DNA of 64,000 nt from Trichuris trichiura (GCA_037903355.1 JBAJFE010000011.1:434001-498000); one strand, 5' to 3'. Shown: positions 45,002 through 58,419, numbered from the stretch's first letter. Numbers and translations are program-made. Notes: generated by a model from the letters alone, not told the origin.

Positions 45002-48000
45002 ACTCGATTATTCAAAGTATTGCCTGCAACAGGTAGTCTGATTGATCGATAATGAAATTATTAGAATATTAGTTTGTGTTAGCTTTTATAGCTTGTTCTC
45101 AATTTACTTATTATCTACTTTATTCGTGAAGCGCAATTGGTAATATGCGATGATCTATCACGACTAAGTAATTTTTAAGACAGCAAAAGTTCTTATCCCG
45201 TCGTTGGCAGGTTAAATGATGCTTGTGAGTGAGTGGACAGGAACAAGAAGTCTGGAACAATTATGTACGAGAAATGTATTGCAGTCAGGAAAACTGACTT
45301 TCATAGTTAAAATGTCCGGATCATGGTCTACTCATACACAACCATCATAGTTTATCCCCCTCACGAAGGCACAAAAGATTACCTGAAATGTGCAAAATTA
45401 TTTAACCTTTTTATCATTGAATAAAAATGTTATTAATCTTGGTTCACTGAGTTAGATGTTCATCTGACGTCCTTTCCAGCACAGTAGTTAGAATTTATTT
45501 ACGGAATTTTGTTTCTCACGTCGATTATTGAATGGTTCCTTGCCGTAAAAGAATAAACAATGGAGTGTCAGTTAACGTTGAACCTGCTTATCATTATACT
45601 TCGAATTTAAATTTTTACAGTACATGTTTTCCAGAAAGCAATTACGCTGCTTTTACACGTACGCAAAACGTAGCATACATTTTGGAGCGCAAGCTGTAGC
45701 ATAGATTTTGTGCGGTGAAAAGAACTAATAAAGTAACACAAGGAAAGCTTTAACGGTTAAATGCGATGTAACGTTTTTAAGAAATGAGTCAACAACGGAA
45801 AAACTTTCACCGTAAAGTTGTTCAGTAGTTTTTTTGTATTGACCTGCTGCTGTTGCAGTCAAGTTTATTGATGAAACTCTTTTGACCCTACCGTACTGAT
45901 TAAGAGAAATAAAGTTTACTATCTGTTAAAGTAGTGCGGTCAGAGTTTCGCTACCGCAGAGATCTGATCAGTGGCTGACAAGATATGTTACTGATCTTTT
46001 TCTTACTCAAAAAATTAAGCAATTGACGTCTCAACTTCTGTCCTCTAAACTTTAGCACGACATGTGGAAAACTAAGGCAACATCGATTTCCTCAGTGGAA
46101 ATATTAGCGTGTTCTGAGTAAAGCTGAATGTTATCAGTTTTCGTGACACTTCTTCAGAGAAGTTAGGGGATGCTAGCTTGTATAGCGAACAAGCTGAAAA
46201 AATGAAGGAGATAGAGTATTTGTTGCATGCGACAAAAACTGGTACTTTAAACGACTTAAACTAACAAGTGAATCATTGACTGTATCGTTTCAAACTTTTA
46301 AAAATCGAAGACCTATGTTTAGAGCCGTCTTTCCTGATGGTCTGGAAAAACCTTCCTGGTTAATTCTTTATCCTTAATGATCGAACTGGAAGCCAACGGA
46401 ACGTCGGTACGACGCATAAGACATATTTGCAGCTTAGGTTTGCTACTGAAATTTTAAAATGAGTCTGTTTCAAGTGGTTTGCATGTTGGGTTAGGTAAAT
46501 TTGGAGAGCTGACATATGCCTTTAGGCTTTATCGGTCGTTCATTACCATCGTTCAGGCGTTTTTGCCTGTCTCCACACAATCGTAGATTTGTCAGCCAAA
46601 GATTTCTAAGCGGTTTGAAGCCGCAAGAATTCTTCTTTCACTGTCTGTCCGATCGAGAGGTGACCAATGAAGCTGCCTGTTAGACGTTTAAACGTTTTAT
46701 ATTTCCAGGGATTAACCGACACGGCAGGGAATATTGTCTGTGATGCATAATTGAACATCTGGAAAGCCTGATGGGGAGCTGCGACGTTACCGTCCAAGAT
46801 TCTGGCCGTAGCGTCATTCAGATGTTTCTGTTGTGAGCTTCTGATCATACTGGTTACTGACAAGTGCGTTTTCTTTGCAGTTTCTGTACGGTGAAGATGG
46901 ATTTGACATAGTGCAGTCTTAGTCCATAAGCGGATCCTGCTGGGCAATCTGGACATGCTTTAAGTTTCTCTTTTGAACTACATGCCGTCTTTAGAAGAAC
47001 ATGCAGCTAAAAGAGCGTTCAAAAAGTGAAAACACACTTAAACTCCTGCGCATATACTTAGCGGCATAATGTTCGCCGTCTAAGCTGTTTATTATTCTTC
47101 AGCTACTTGGTCGCCTCTTGGTAAGTAAATGCGTGACTACTTGTGGATTAGGTACTTCATCTGTCCTACCACTGCATAGCGCTTGTCTTTTTTGTAAAGC
47201 GATAAGTGCATGGAGTATGAGATAACTTTGTAGTTTACCAACAGGAAGCATTGTCCTTACATTAGCGAAGAAAAGAGCTGTATTCCTGCTAACATCAGTG
47301 GAAATTTGGATTAGAGAAGGGTTCAGGTGCTTAAAAGAGTTCACTTTTTGCATTGTCGTGAATCAGCTTATTATGTTAATGTTGAGTCAGGTTGTTGGAG
47401 GTGATGTTTGGATGTCAAATTATTCATACGACGTCAAGCCCAACCATTGGTGTGAGGCTTGAATTAAGATTTACGCTTTCCGGTAGGTTTTGTATGTAGT
47501 ATTTTAATTTTTTCCGTCTCAGGTTCTACTTAGTCTTGCCATGACTGAAGTACGTTATTTTGTTCGACTTTTTGGCAGAAGTGTCTACCAAGCAATCGGT
47601 GAAAGGAATCCAGCAATGCACGCTGAAGAAGAGAAGGGTAAGCGAATCCTCGTAACCGAAAGAGTTAACTTGAAAGTGCAGTCACGAGCTCCTGTTTTAC
47701 TCAAGTACGTTTTTTTGCTAGTTGTTCTTTAATCAACCTAACACATTCAAAGCTACTTGTATCGGATGCAATCATATTCACAGAATGCAAGAGTTGTGCG
47801 GCATGAAGGCTGCTGCGATTTCTGTTGTTCAGCTTTCTCTTTTGCAGAATGCTTCGAAAGCAACGAGAGACCAATTATTCCTATTAAAGAAATGAAGTTT
47901 GTTTTTGCCCATTACAGTATAGATGTTGATTATATAGTCCATACCGGCATGTATCAACAGTTTAACAGAACTTAAATGTACACCTCGACATCTCTGTTAC

Positions 48001-49990
48001 AAGAAATGACACTTGAAACCACTATAGCATTCACGAAAGACGCAATACTCGAAAGTATTTCGAAGTGCACCTCTGTAGCAGCCATTGTTTGAAATTATGC
48101 ATTATGGATATTGAAGAGTTTTTAAATACGCCTTCACCAGGAGTGGTCATTTTTCGATTGCCTCAAATTGGTACTGGATGCTTTGATATTCTGCATCTTT
48201 CGTATTAGACAGAGTTGGAACCTTGATATGAACCTGTTGATAGCAACGTTTGTGGGCCTGATCGAATTGGTCAGATGTTATTTGTAGGGAACAGCGTTAC
48301 CTGTTTAGCAGTACTATTTGACACTACAGTGCACTTACTAAACTCTCATTGCGTGGAAGACTAAAAAATGGACGCGTCGCCTATGGATGAATATTTTCCG
48401 AAATCACTATTACGACGACGACACTACTTTTTTTCTCTTTTTAGTCTTTGTCGATTTTTTGTTTTATAACTCCGTCCAAGTTACCTGCATAGCTTTCGGG
48501 GCGAAAACAAACCTGCAACCGTCAGCTTAAAGCTACTTTTAAGTGCAGCAACATTCAGATCAAGCTGAAAAGAAAAACAGCGTAACGTTTGTGTACGTTT
48601 AAAGCCGTAAAGGTGACTGTCGTTCTCCTGTATGAGTGGAATGGCGAAACTATACAGCTTAGTAAGAGTTCTGTAGTGTTCAGGCACTGTTCACGCGGAA
48701 GGGATACCAAGAATTGAACAAGTCGTAGGATGAAAAAAATATGGAATCGCTTCTTGAATGTTGGTGAGAAAGCTGATGAGTGAGCAGTCGATGAAAACAT
48801 GAAATAACAGTTTTGCAGCTAAATGAATCCTCAACTTTGCTACGTTAAATATTTTTAAATCTCAAAATGTGATCAGGTTGGCCATAGCTGAACCTGCGTA
48901 CTTTTCTTATCGGTATTTGATATTAGTCGCGGTGCATATAGACGAAGAATCGGTAATTCAACGCAAGCTGTCCCATTTCGTATCAAGGTAAGATTGACAT
49001 TGATAAATGCTGTGCGTCATCCAAGATTTCGTACGAAATTATTTAGGTAGTAGTCTCGTAGTAGTTAATACTCCGTCTTTCGACCATTGCTAAGTTGTTG
49101 CGTAACGTTTCAGCTGAAAAGGCTCGTGGAATTGTTTTTACGATAGTTCTCGTTCTAACTTTCATGAATGTCGTAAAGTTTGGCTATGTTTTGTTTAAAG
49201 ATTTTAAACTTATCGTACCTTGTAAAAAGATTGTAATTTTTTCTTTTCTTCGTCTAAGACATTGCAATTTTGTGGTTCATGTTTTCGTCGGGCTGATCGG
49301 TAACTCTCTATAGAACAACTGTAACAGTGTAAGTACTTATTGCGTAATTGAAGTACGGAATCTCGATTCCGTAGAAACTTTCATGAAGCGAAGTTTTCAA
49401 GAGGGCACAGTTCCCGTCTTTAGCGCAAAATAAGTGAGATTTCTTCATTGCTGTTAGGAACTAACCTAGCTTACTATTATTAGCCGAAAACTGTTCTGAT
49501 TTTTTGTCTTCATGGTAAAGTTGTTCTTCTTGTTGTACTTATGTGTTTAGTTGCTGAAGAAGTACTACTCTTCCTTGAATAGCGCAAAGTAGAATACTTA
49601 GGCGCACACGTTGGCTATGGCGGCGTTTCCTTCCGGTGGCATTCGTTTTATTAGTTTTCTTTTCTGGGCTTTCAAGCTTACTCGTCTGTCTTCAGCGACA
49701 GTGGTGATAGAAATGATTGCAACAGGGTGACTTTCAGTCATCAGTATCGCTGAACACGAACGAAGAGTAGAGCACAAAGCTCTGAAAAAACGTTTTAATG
49801 AAAGGTCGCTACCTTTGTAATACTCTATAATGGAAACATACGAATTCCTTACAAGTTACGACGCATTTACCGAGAAGTCAGACAACTTCACCGTGACTCC
49901 ATCCTGCGCCAAGGTAGCATTGAGACAAACTGAATGAAAAATTTCATCCCGACCAATGCAATTGGATACGTGCGCTAAACTTTCAGTGGA
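45002..49990. other. Non-coding region
   Basis: About 5 kb without a supported gene. A possible lone exon at 47540-47639 reads MTEVRYFVRLFGRSVYQAIG and ends in EEEK before a GTAAGC donor, with an upstream CTCAG acceptor; no partners were found. The 116-codon minus reading at 46606-46956 has no motif. A third, partial copy of the duplicated segment begins near 48845. Confidence 0.4.
48845..49060. repeat. Partial third copy of the duplicated segment
   Basis: It shares the GCTGAACCTGCG start followed by a TTTCTTATCG-like block and an ACGAAATTATTT block at similar spacing to copies A and B. Similarity is weak and short. Confidence 0.45.
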
Positions 49991-50450
49991 GATACAAAAT
50001 CTCAGCGCAAAGCTGTTCTCGCGTTAAAGTAAGCTTCGGCCAAACTAAATCTAAAAACATTGGGACGCGAAGCCATGAAATTTCGCTGCAAAGGTGATTT
50101 CGCATCAAAACGAGGCGACCTCAAACTTTTTGCAGCGTAAACCTTGACACGAAGCTTATCTGCGCGTCAAAATGATCAGTTGTCAAAACAAAGCTGGCGT
50201 CAAACTTTTGGCGGGGGTCCCTCTACAGGCGAGGTCAAAATATCCCTGCGTCAAAATGGGCTCGCTTGAAATAAGTTGCGCGTCAAATATTTAGCGTGGT
50301 ATACTTTGACGCGAAGCATCTCCGCGTCAAACTGTTCCTGCGGCAAAACGAGGCTTGCGTCAAACTTTCTCCGGAGTTCATCTTGACACGCAGTCAAAAT
50401 ATCCCTACGTCGGAATGGGCTAGCGTCATCAAGTTATAGGCTTGGTTTGT
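49991..50450. repeat. GCGTCAAA-rich minisatellite, left flank
   Basis: Irregularly spaced copies of GCGTCAAA and its variants (GCGTCAAAAT, GACGCGAAGC, GCGTCAAACTTT) every 20-40 bp. Confidence 0.8.
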
Positions 50451-50469
50451 GGCGCTGTTCTGCGAAAAC

Positions 50470-53400
50470 CGTTCTTGTAAGCCTTGGGCGCGCAGGGACG
50501 AAGTAGTTTACTTAGCGAGTATTATGTTCCTGTGCTTATGGAGAGCAAGATTCGGATTTTTCGAGCAATGGGAGGCTGGAAATATGAAAAAATTATCTTT
50601 TTTATTCTTCATACAGTAATTGAAGGAAAAGCAGGTAGAGATATTTTCAAAAATAATCGCCAGCCGTCCGACGCGCGCGGAGAAGTGCTTTATCTCCGAG
50701 ACGGCTACAGGAGAGCTAAAATGTTTCTCCTGAATGGGAAACGAAAGGCCCAGCGAGAGCGGCCTGCTTTTCAGAGCGATCGCTTTCCCTTTCGATGCGA
50801 TATGGAAAGTAGCGCCAGAAGCATAATCCATAATGTTCTAGTTTTAGACAGCTGTGTTGGTTCCCGTACGAGTCCTCGACGCCATTATATCTGTTGATAG
50901 CCGTGATCGTCTAAAGTTGCTCTTCTAAAGCCTGGAGGCACCTAGAAGACGTAGTTTAACTGGCGAATAGTATGCGCCTATAGTTACGCAGAGCCAAATT
51001 CCTAGTTTTCAGAGGTCGAGCAAGGAACGGAAAGCCGAAAATATGAAAAACTTCTCTTTTTACATTTTTCGTACAGTAGCTGAACGAAAAGCAGGTAGCG
51101 GTAGTTTCGAAAATACTCACAGGCCTTCCCCTGCGCGTTGGAGAAATCTTTTGTCGGCGAGACGGCTACAGTGGACCTGTAATGATCCTGCGGAATGGGA
51201 ACGGAAGTGCCGGCCGGTAACGAGGCTGTTTTTCTGCGCGATGGTTTCATTTGAAACCAAACAGAGAGCAGCGGGCAGAAAAGTATTCCTGTATCATTCC
51301 TTTTTTAATAGCTACGTTGGGTAGCGTAAGAACTTTGGAAGGTATAAGTTTTGTTTGTTCTCCTGGCTGTGTTCGACGGAAGCCGCTCTTCTATACATTC
51401 AGCGCGCATGGAGGAAGTACTTTAGCTAGCGAATATTATACCGCTATACTTATGGAGAGCAATTTTGAGATTTTTCGTCGCTCGTTTGGACAATCTGCGG
51501 CCGAAAATAAGAGATAGTTCTTTTTTTGCATTCTTCGTACAGTAGGTGAACGAAACGCAGGTACCGATATGTTCAACAATACTCGCAGGCTGTCCGCTGC
51601 GCGCCGGATACCTCCTTCGTCCGTGAAAGAACCGTAGAACCGCTGTGATGCTCCTCTGGGGTGGGAGCAGGAGCACCGAACACCGAAACTCACCCTGTTT
51701 TTGCTCGTGATCCCATCATCCGAGCAGAAATGGAAAGTGGCGGCAGAAGCCAAATCCTGCACCGTACTAGCTTTTATGCAGCTATGTTGAGTCGCGTACG
51801 AATTTTAGAAGCTGTTAGACCTCCTGATGACGGTGTTTGACTGAAGTCGTTCTTCTATGCCCTGTGGGCACGTTAATGAAGTAGTTTTACTGCCGAATAT
51901 TATGCTTGTATATCTACGCAGAGCCATATTCTTGTTTTTCGGAGCTCGTCTGTGCAACGGAAAACCGGAAATATGAAAAACTTCTCTTTTTACATGTGGA
52001 GTACAGTTGATGAACGAAAAGCAGGTACCAGTATTTTCAACATACTAATTAGCCGTCGCATGCGCGCCGGAAAAGTTTTTTGTGAGCGATAGGGCTGTAG
52101 TAGCGCTGTAGTTTTCTTGCGGCGTGGGATTTGATACGCGGACCGATAGGGAGCCAGTGTTTCTGCGCGATGGCTTATTTGAAACGAAATCGAAAGGAGT
52201 GTTCAAAAACGTGTTCGGTGCATCGTCCTTGCTGTTAGATAGATGATCTGGGCCGGATAGAGACTTTGGAAGCTGTAAGTTTCGTTTGTCGCGGTGATCG
52301 ACAAAAGGCGCTCTTCTATACACTTGTCGCGCATGGACGAAGAACTTTACGTAGCGAGTATTATGTTCCTATACTGATGCAGAGCAGCATTCAGATTTTT
52401 CGAGCCACAGGAGGCTAGAAATAAGAGAAATTATACGTTCTTCATACAGTAGGTGAACGAAAAGCAGGTAAAATATTTTTCAAAAGTACTCATAAGCCTT
52501 CCTCTGCGCGCCCGACTAGTTTTTTGTGTGTGATAGCGCTTCAGTAGCGTAGTACCAGTTCTCTGTTATGGGAACGGAAACGCAGAACTATAATGAGCCC
52601 GTTTTTCTGCGCGATGACTTCATTTGAATGCATACCTAACGCAGCCCGCATAAAAGTATTCCTGCATTATTCTGGCTTCTGAAAGCTATAGGTTTTGGTT
52701 GTGGCGGTGTTCGACCAAAACTGCTCTTGTGTAGCCTGGGCGCGCACGGACAGAGTAGTTGAAGTAGCGGATATCATAGTCCCATACTTATAGAGAGCAT
52801 AGTTCGGATTTTTCCGAGATCGTTTGAGCTACGGGATGCTGGAGATATGAAAAAATTTTGTTTTTACATTCTTCGTACTGTAGGTTACCGATAAGAAGGG
52901 AGTAGTGCTTTCAAAAATAGTCACTAGCCGTGTAACTCTCGCAGGGGAACGGTTTTATTTTCGAGACGCTCTAAAACGCTTCTGTGAAAAAGGTAAGGAA
53001 AGGCCGAGCGACGAGGAAGCAGTTTTTTGTGCCATCGTTTCATCCTTAACGAAATGGAAAGTTGCGGGTACAATCGTATTCCTTAATGCAGATGGCTGTG
53101 CTGGCCCGCTATGGAGCTTTGGAATTTGCAGATTGTCTTGATTGTGGTGTTCCAATGTAGCTGCACTTGTCTATTCTGAGGGGCGCATGCGGGAACTTTT
53201 AACTAGCTGATATAGTGCCCCTATACTTACGTTTAGTGCCATTCCGATTTCTCAGTGCTCGTACGAGCAACGGACAGCTGGAAATGTGATAAAATGCTAG
53301 TTTTTGGATACATGCTATAGTAGGTAAAGGAAAAGCAGGTACCACTAATTTCAAAAATACCGATGAGGCCTCCGGAGCACGTGGACAAGTTATTTGTTTA
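50470..53400. repeat. Array of seven diverged ~450 bp tandem units
   Basis: A recurring block (GAAGTAGTTT..GCGAATATTAT..GAGAGC..TTTTTCG) aligns at 50541, 50990, 51455, 51920, 52380, 52791 and 53233, giving periods of 411-465 bp. Each unit also has AATATGAAAAA, a TTCxTACAGTAGxTGAACGAAA block, AGCAGGTA, a CTGCGCGC block and a GATGGxTT block. Short open readings appear in several units, but the frames differ between units, so coding is unlikely. Confidence 0.85.
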
Positions 53401-53439
53401 CGAGGGGTCTTCCAGAGGCCGCGTGAAACCGTTTCTTGT

Positions 53440-53640
53440 CAGAAAAAGGTGCGCCAAACAGACACGTGACGTTTTTCACTTTTGCGTCAAAAGAAGGCAC
53501 GTCAAACTGAGACGTCATATTTTAACTGTGCGTAAATTTGTTTCATTTGGAAGAAAAGGTGTGTTTAGCTTAACTAGAAAAAGCGTATGTTGACTGCAGC
53601 TGAATGTGAGATTTGCGTGAAACGAAGGCGAGTCAGTCTG
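53440..53640. repeat. GCGTCAAA-like minisatellite, right flank
   Basis: TTGCGTCAAAAG, CACGTCAAACTG and related words resemble the left flank of the 450 bp array. Confidence 0.6.
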
Positions 53641-55735
53641 ACTTGAAAGGCTATATTGTCGTCGTCGGGATAATGTTATGTATTTGCACTTTAACGTGCA
53701 AAGTAACGCATGTAAACGGTATGACGTGGATTAATTATAGAAGAGAATGATAGATTTGTTGCACATTTAGATTTAAAGAAATTGTTTTCAGAAGTGTGGA
53801 TATTTCGAATTGTTTTCCAGTTTCAAAAGTGATCATCGTTTAAGCTCTCTTTAAACTGGTTGAGCTTGGCGGGGTATAAAAGGTAGGGGTATAGAAGCAA
53901 ACAGTTAAAGCGATGGAAGAAGAAAGTCGTAGAAACCAGGGTTATGTAAAAGACGGAAAGGAAGCCCAGAAGACACCACGAGAAAGATAAGAAAGAAGAA
54001 TAGAACAAATGAAACGACGAAAAAGTATTAAACAAGAAAGAAAGGAATAAGGTAGAAAATGCGAACGAAGAGGAAGAGAAAGAAGGAACAAAAGCCAAGA
54101 AAGAAAAGAGAAAAGTTCGTGAGGGAAGAAAAAGGTAGAAAAGAAGGAAGAAAAGATTATCGAAGACAATTTTGTGCCAACATAGAGCATACCACACTAC
54201 ATACAAACTTCAACGGGTTCAAACAGAATTTAAACGATGGCCAAATCGGAAACTGGAAAATAGTTGACATTTCAACAAACTTTCACCAGTTAATTCCCAC
54301 CTACAATGGATAGCTGTGAATATAAATCCTTTACGATAAAAACTCTTAAATCGTGATTCTATTTTATTGTGAACATAACGTTTATGTAAAGGCACAACCT
54401 ATATTTAGACATGTAATTATTGTTACTAATATTTTCTTATTAAGTTGAGATTTAAGGTTCATCGCACTCTGTCGAAGGTCCTTTGAACCAGCGTTGATGG
54501 CAAGCAACAATCCGCCCTGAAAGCTCTACTTGGTAAGAAAAGATGAGAAAACAATACGTCGTATCTTTTTGTATTGTACAATAATGGAGTTATTTGGAAG
54601 TGTTTCATGTGTAATGTAGTTTGTACGGAAAAACCAGCCTAAATTTGTTTTTCTTTTTCGATGACGATTGATATTTGCCCATGAAACCGACCGTTCACGA
54701 AATCTACCGGAACTTTGTCATTCAAATTCCTAAGGATAATGAGTGCCGTATACCCAACATGAAAACGGATACACCCGTGAAAACCAGTAATTTAGTTCCC
54801 CATTAAAGACGGAACATCAAAAAGTAAATTTGTTTTAAGAACAAAGCCTCTTTTAGTTCTTTTATCAGTTGCCATGGATTTTAAGGTTGTAAAATGCTGT
54901 ATGCACAGCAGTCAGTCTCTGTTCAACCAACATTTTTTAGAGTAAATTTGAAATACTGTAGATTCTAATTGACGGAAAAGAGTATTATTTTTTCTTTTTC
55001 TGGATAAACTTATTCTTCTTTTCCTTTTCCTATCGCTTACTGAAGAAACTAGACAACTTTTAAGTGAACGTTATCAGACTAAGCATTTAGGAATTCGTCA
55101 AAATCATATCTTTTTAAAGGGATAATCATATTTCAAAACGTTCTTTGCTCCCAATGTTTATACAGTCAGAGTAAATATCATTCTAACTGAGTAAATACGA
55201 TCGTTCTTCAAGGTCAACGAAATAGGTTATCAGTTCATTATATCAGCCAGAGGGAAGAAATTGTTGGAGCATTTGTTTGCTTTAATCGTATAGTAGTCAG
55301 TGCTAATGTTTGCACTTGTAAGATGTAGCTTAACCTCTTATACGCTGAAACGATAAAATTCTATACTTACAAGCAATGTGTCAATAGTAAGTGGGTTATT
55401 GAAACGACCTTTTATCAGGTCAATCAGTGATTTGCATACCACTAAAGTATTGTGGCCGAGACCTAGACGCTCAAAATCAGTGTTCGCTCGTTCCGACTTG
55501 CAGAGCAGTTGCTCCTATGCGACTACTGCTGATCGCTGCTCGTTCATTCCAGTGGTAAATGCTGCCGGTTGGAGGATCCATTTGGAAAAGACGAATCGCT
55601 GGACAGGATGACAGTTCCATGTGGAAATGATGGACAGAAATGAAGAATTCTTCAAAAGATGATGGACAAACCAGTGGAATGAAAGATGGTGAGTCCTTTA
55701 GTCTTAAACACCTTTCATTTTTTCAACTTTTAGAA
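53641..55735. other. Non-coding region
   Basis: No supported gene. It contains the purine-rich tract at 53935-54165; the remainder is AT-rich. Confidence 0.45.
53935..54165 (+). repeat. Purine-rich (GA) tract
   Basis: About 230 nt almost entirely A and G on the plus strand, opening Lys/Arg/Glu-rich readings one way and Phe/Ser/Leu-rich readings the other. Not coding. Confidence 0.8.
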
Positions 55736-55739
55736 TCTC

Positions 55740-56290
55740 GCTGACGGCTAATTAAAAGGAAATGAACATTCGAAATTCGTGAAAAGAGAGCAGAGAAAGT
55801 TGTCCAAACAGCGGATCGTAAACTCGACCAAAAAAGAGGACGAAAAAAAGGAAAGGGCGACAGCTCAAAACGGGACGACAATTTCAAACCGAGAGGGCCA
55901 TTCAAAATTCGCGAAAAGGATCGAGCAGAAAAACTTTTCCGGACAGCCAATCGTCTAATCGACCAAAAACGAGGACGAAAGAGAAGGAAAGGACGACTGC
56001 TCAAAACAGAGGACGAGGAAAAGACGCTTGCCAGTTCATGTTGAATATTTTTTAGAGTAAAAAATTTGTCGTTTTTTGCTTATGTTGATTTTTGCAATAT
56101 TTTAGGTTGAAAAAAGAAAACAGCTGGACCAAAAAAAAGAAAAGGACGACCGCTCAAAACGGGACGACAATTCGAAAACGGAGGACGAGGAAAAGACGCT
56201 CGGCAGATTTTAAAGTAAGAAATTTGTCGTTTATGCGTATGTTGATTTTTGCAATATTTGCAGGACGAAAAAAGAAAACAGCTGGAAAAA
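55740..56290. repeat. GGACGA-rich tandem repeats
   Basis: Two units of about 125 bp (55770-56000) and two of about 150 bp (56050-56290) share GACCAAAAA-GAGGACGA, GCTCAAAAC-GGGACGACAATT and GAGGACGAGGAAAAGACGCT. The second pair adds TTTGTCGTTT..ATGTTGATTTTTGCAATATT. Confidence 0.8.
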
Positions 56291-56465
56291 AAACTTGGAA
56301 ATTTTGGGTCGCTGTTCATCCGTCTGATCAATCAGTCAATATTGTCATACCTGTGGCAGAGAGGACTCGCTCGTTTAGTATTGTCTGTCTTCTGCTGACG
56401 TCAACTGGCAATAAATTTTTTAGAGTCGACCGATGTCCGTCTGTTTCGTAAAGGCATTTCAAAGG

Positions 56466-56661
56466 CGAAGACACTTCTGTGGACAAGAAATGGACTGGTC
56501 TTCAACTTCAACACATATCATCGCTGAGATTTTTCTCAGCAACTCATTTCATTCCAAAGACGAAGAAAATTCTGTGGACAAGAAATGGACTGGTCTTGAA
56601 CGGAAGAGTTCAACTTCACCACATCATTGCTGAGATTTTTCCCAGCAACTCATTTCATTCC
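56466..56661. repeat. ~100 bp tandem duplication with hairpins
   Basis: Two copies of TCTGTGGACAAGAAATGGAC..GGTCTT followed by GCTGAGATTTTTCTCAGC-type foldbacks and AACTCATTTCATTCC. A further foldback, GATGTGATTTTTTCACATC, follows near 56722. Confidence 0.85.
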
Positions 56662-57258
56662 TTCATCATCTCTGACGGAGCAGATCATATCCTGGTTTTG
56701 GGTATGAATCTCTCTGTTTTCTGATGTGATTTTTTCACATCGCGAATTTTTTGTCATACTTCGCTCTTCAGCATCGTCTCCTGTTCGAAGACATGGTCTG
56801 GAATCATCTTATGGATCGCGCTCTCAGCTGATCGCGTCTCGTGATCATCATTCTCTCATCTCGTCTCATATCTTCTCTCCTCTGAGCTGATGAGCTGTTT
56901 CTCTCATCATGTTCAGTTCTTTTCACTCAGTCTTTCATTCTCAGTCTCTCTCTCTCTCTCCTGGTTCATTTTCTGGGAGGGGGGTTGTCTTCGGCCAGGT
57001 TCTTTCGGTCCGATTGGTGGATCCGATTCCTGGTATTAGCACGGATCGGGAATCCGCTCCTGTATTCGAGTGTATTATGCCGGCATCCGGCGCGTTTTTT
57101 AAGTCTTTGTTTACTTAGTGGTTTTTTTGAGCAACCTTCTTCCCCCTGGTGTGATTTTTTTGATCACGTGGTTCCTTCCCCATTACCACGTTTCGAGTGA
57201 CATGGCGAGTGACAACCTCTCATGCGGTTATTTCTGAGATGGATGGATGAGTCATACC

Positions 57259-57870
57259 CCCTCATGCGATCATTCTGACATGCAAATTTTGGGAGTACCC
57301 CCTCATGCACTGATTTTGACATGCATTTTTGGGGGTACTCCCCTCATGCAGTGATTTTGACATGCAGATTAGAGTATTTCCCCCATGCGATGATTTTGAC
57401 ATGCAATTTTGAGGGTACCCTCCGCATGCGATGACTTTGACATGCAATTTTGAGGGTACCCTCCGCATGCGATCATTCTGACATGCAAATTTTGGGAGTA
57501 CCCCCTCATGCAGTGATTTTGACATGCAATTTTGGGGGTACTCCCCTCATGCAGTGATTTTGACATGCAGATTAGAGTATTTCCCCCATGCGATGATTTT
57601 GACAGGCAATTTTGAGGGTACCCTCCGCATGCGATGATTCTGACATGCGGTTTTGAGGGTACCCTCCGCATGCGACGATTTTGACATGCAATTTTGACGA
57701 TATCCCCTCATGCTGTGATTCTGACATGCGGTTTTGAGAGTACCCTCCGCTTGCGATTATTTTGACATGATGCAGAAGGGGTACTCTCGCATGCGATGAC
57801 TTTGACAAGCGGTTCGAGAGTACCCCTTGATGCAATGACTTCGACATGCATTTTTCAGTGATTTCCAGCA
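57259..57870. repeat. CATGC satellite, ~41 bp units with a 203 bp higher-order repeat
   Basis: About 14 units of the form CATGCGATGATTTTGACATG followed by CAATTTTGAGGGTACCCTC-like sequence. Type-specific units recur in order: the GATCATTCTGACATGCAAAT unit at 57268 returns at 57471, and the next units follow in the same order, so the higher-order period is 203 bp (five units). Units become irregular after 57670. Confidence 0.92.
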
Positions 57871-57879
57871 TGCAATGTG

Positions 57880-58419
57880 TTGGATGCTACTATTTGTGTG
57901 ACATCCTCATGATATGATTTAATGGACTTGCACAGCGACTCCTTTTCATGCAATGACTATGTTAGCGATGACAATTTTCTCGCTGGATTATCATACTCTC
58001 AGCATGGTCCTTTCATGCAAGAATATTTACGCTTCTAGGAGATATACCCTCTACGTGAAGGCAACATGCCAGTGCCAGAACATCCATCAGCACAGGGGTT
58101 ATACACTCCATGCCAATCTAACATGTATGCTTCAATTCCAATCATACGTCTAGGAGTCATGCCCACTACTAGACCGCTGTACGTTATAGGACTCCATTAG
58201 ATATTTTAGACCCATGGGAGCGACATTCATACTTCGGATGCAGGTATATAGGTACCAGAGGAACGGTATGGCTCCACGGGTTACGAGCAAGTGGTACAAC
58301 TCCTAATGTCAGGTGTTGTACCTTTTAAGAATAGGCAACATGCGCTCCATTTCCATCAGAGAAGGTACGGTATATTATCCCCATTTCAGAGCACAATATG
58401 TTTAATGAAGGTCCATAGG
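57880..58419. other. Non-coding region rich in CATGC words
   Basis: Continues the CATGC vocabulary of the satellite without regular period; no gene. Confidence 0.4.

Noticed and set aside
50484..51762. Readings of 82-137 codons in the 450 bp array
   Set aside because: Frames differ between units and no conserved peptide survives across all units.
53823..54206. 127-codon minus reading rich in Phe, Ser and Leu
   Set aside because: It is the complement of a purine-rich tract.
57259..57870. CRISPR array
   Set aside because: There are no unique spacers: the units are tandem and contiguous, and the genome is eukaryotic.
57262..57871. Minus-strand readings of 87-100 codons with MSKS/CMSKSSH repeats
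   Set aside because: They come from the ~41 bp satellite; unit length is not a multiple of three, the frames shift from unit to unit, and there is no motif.
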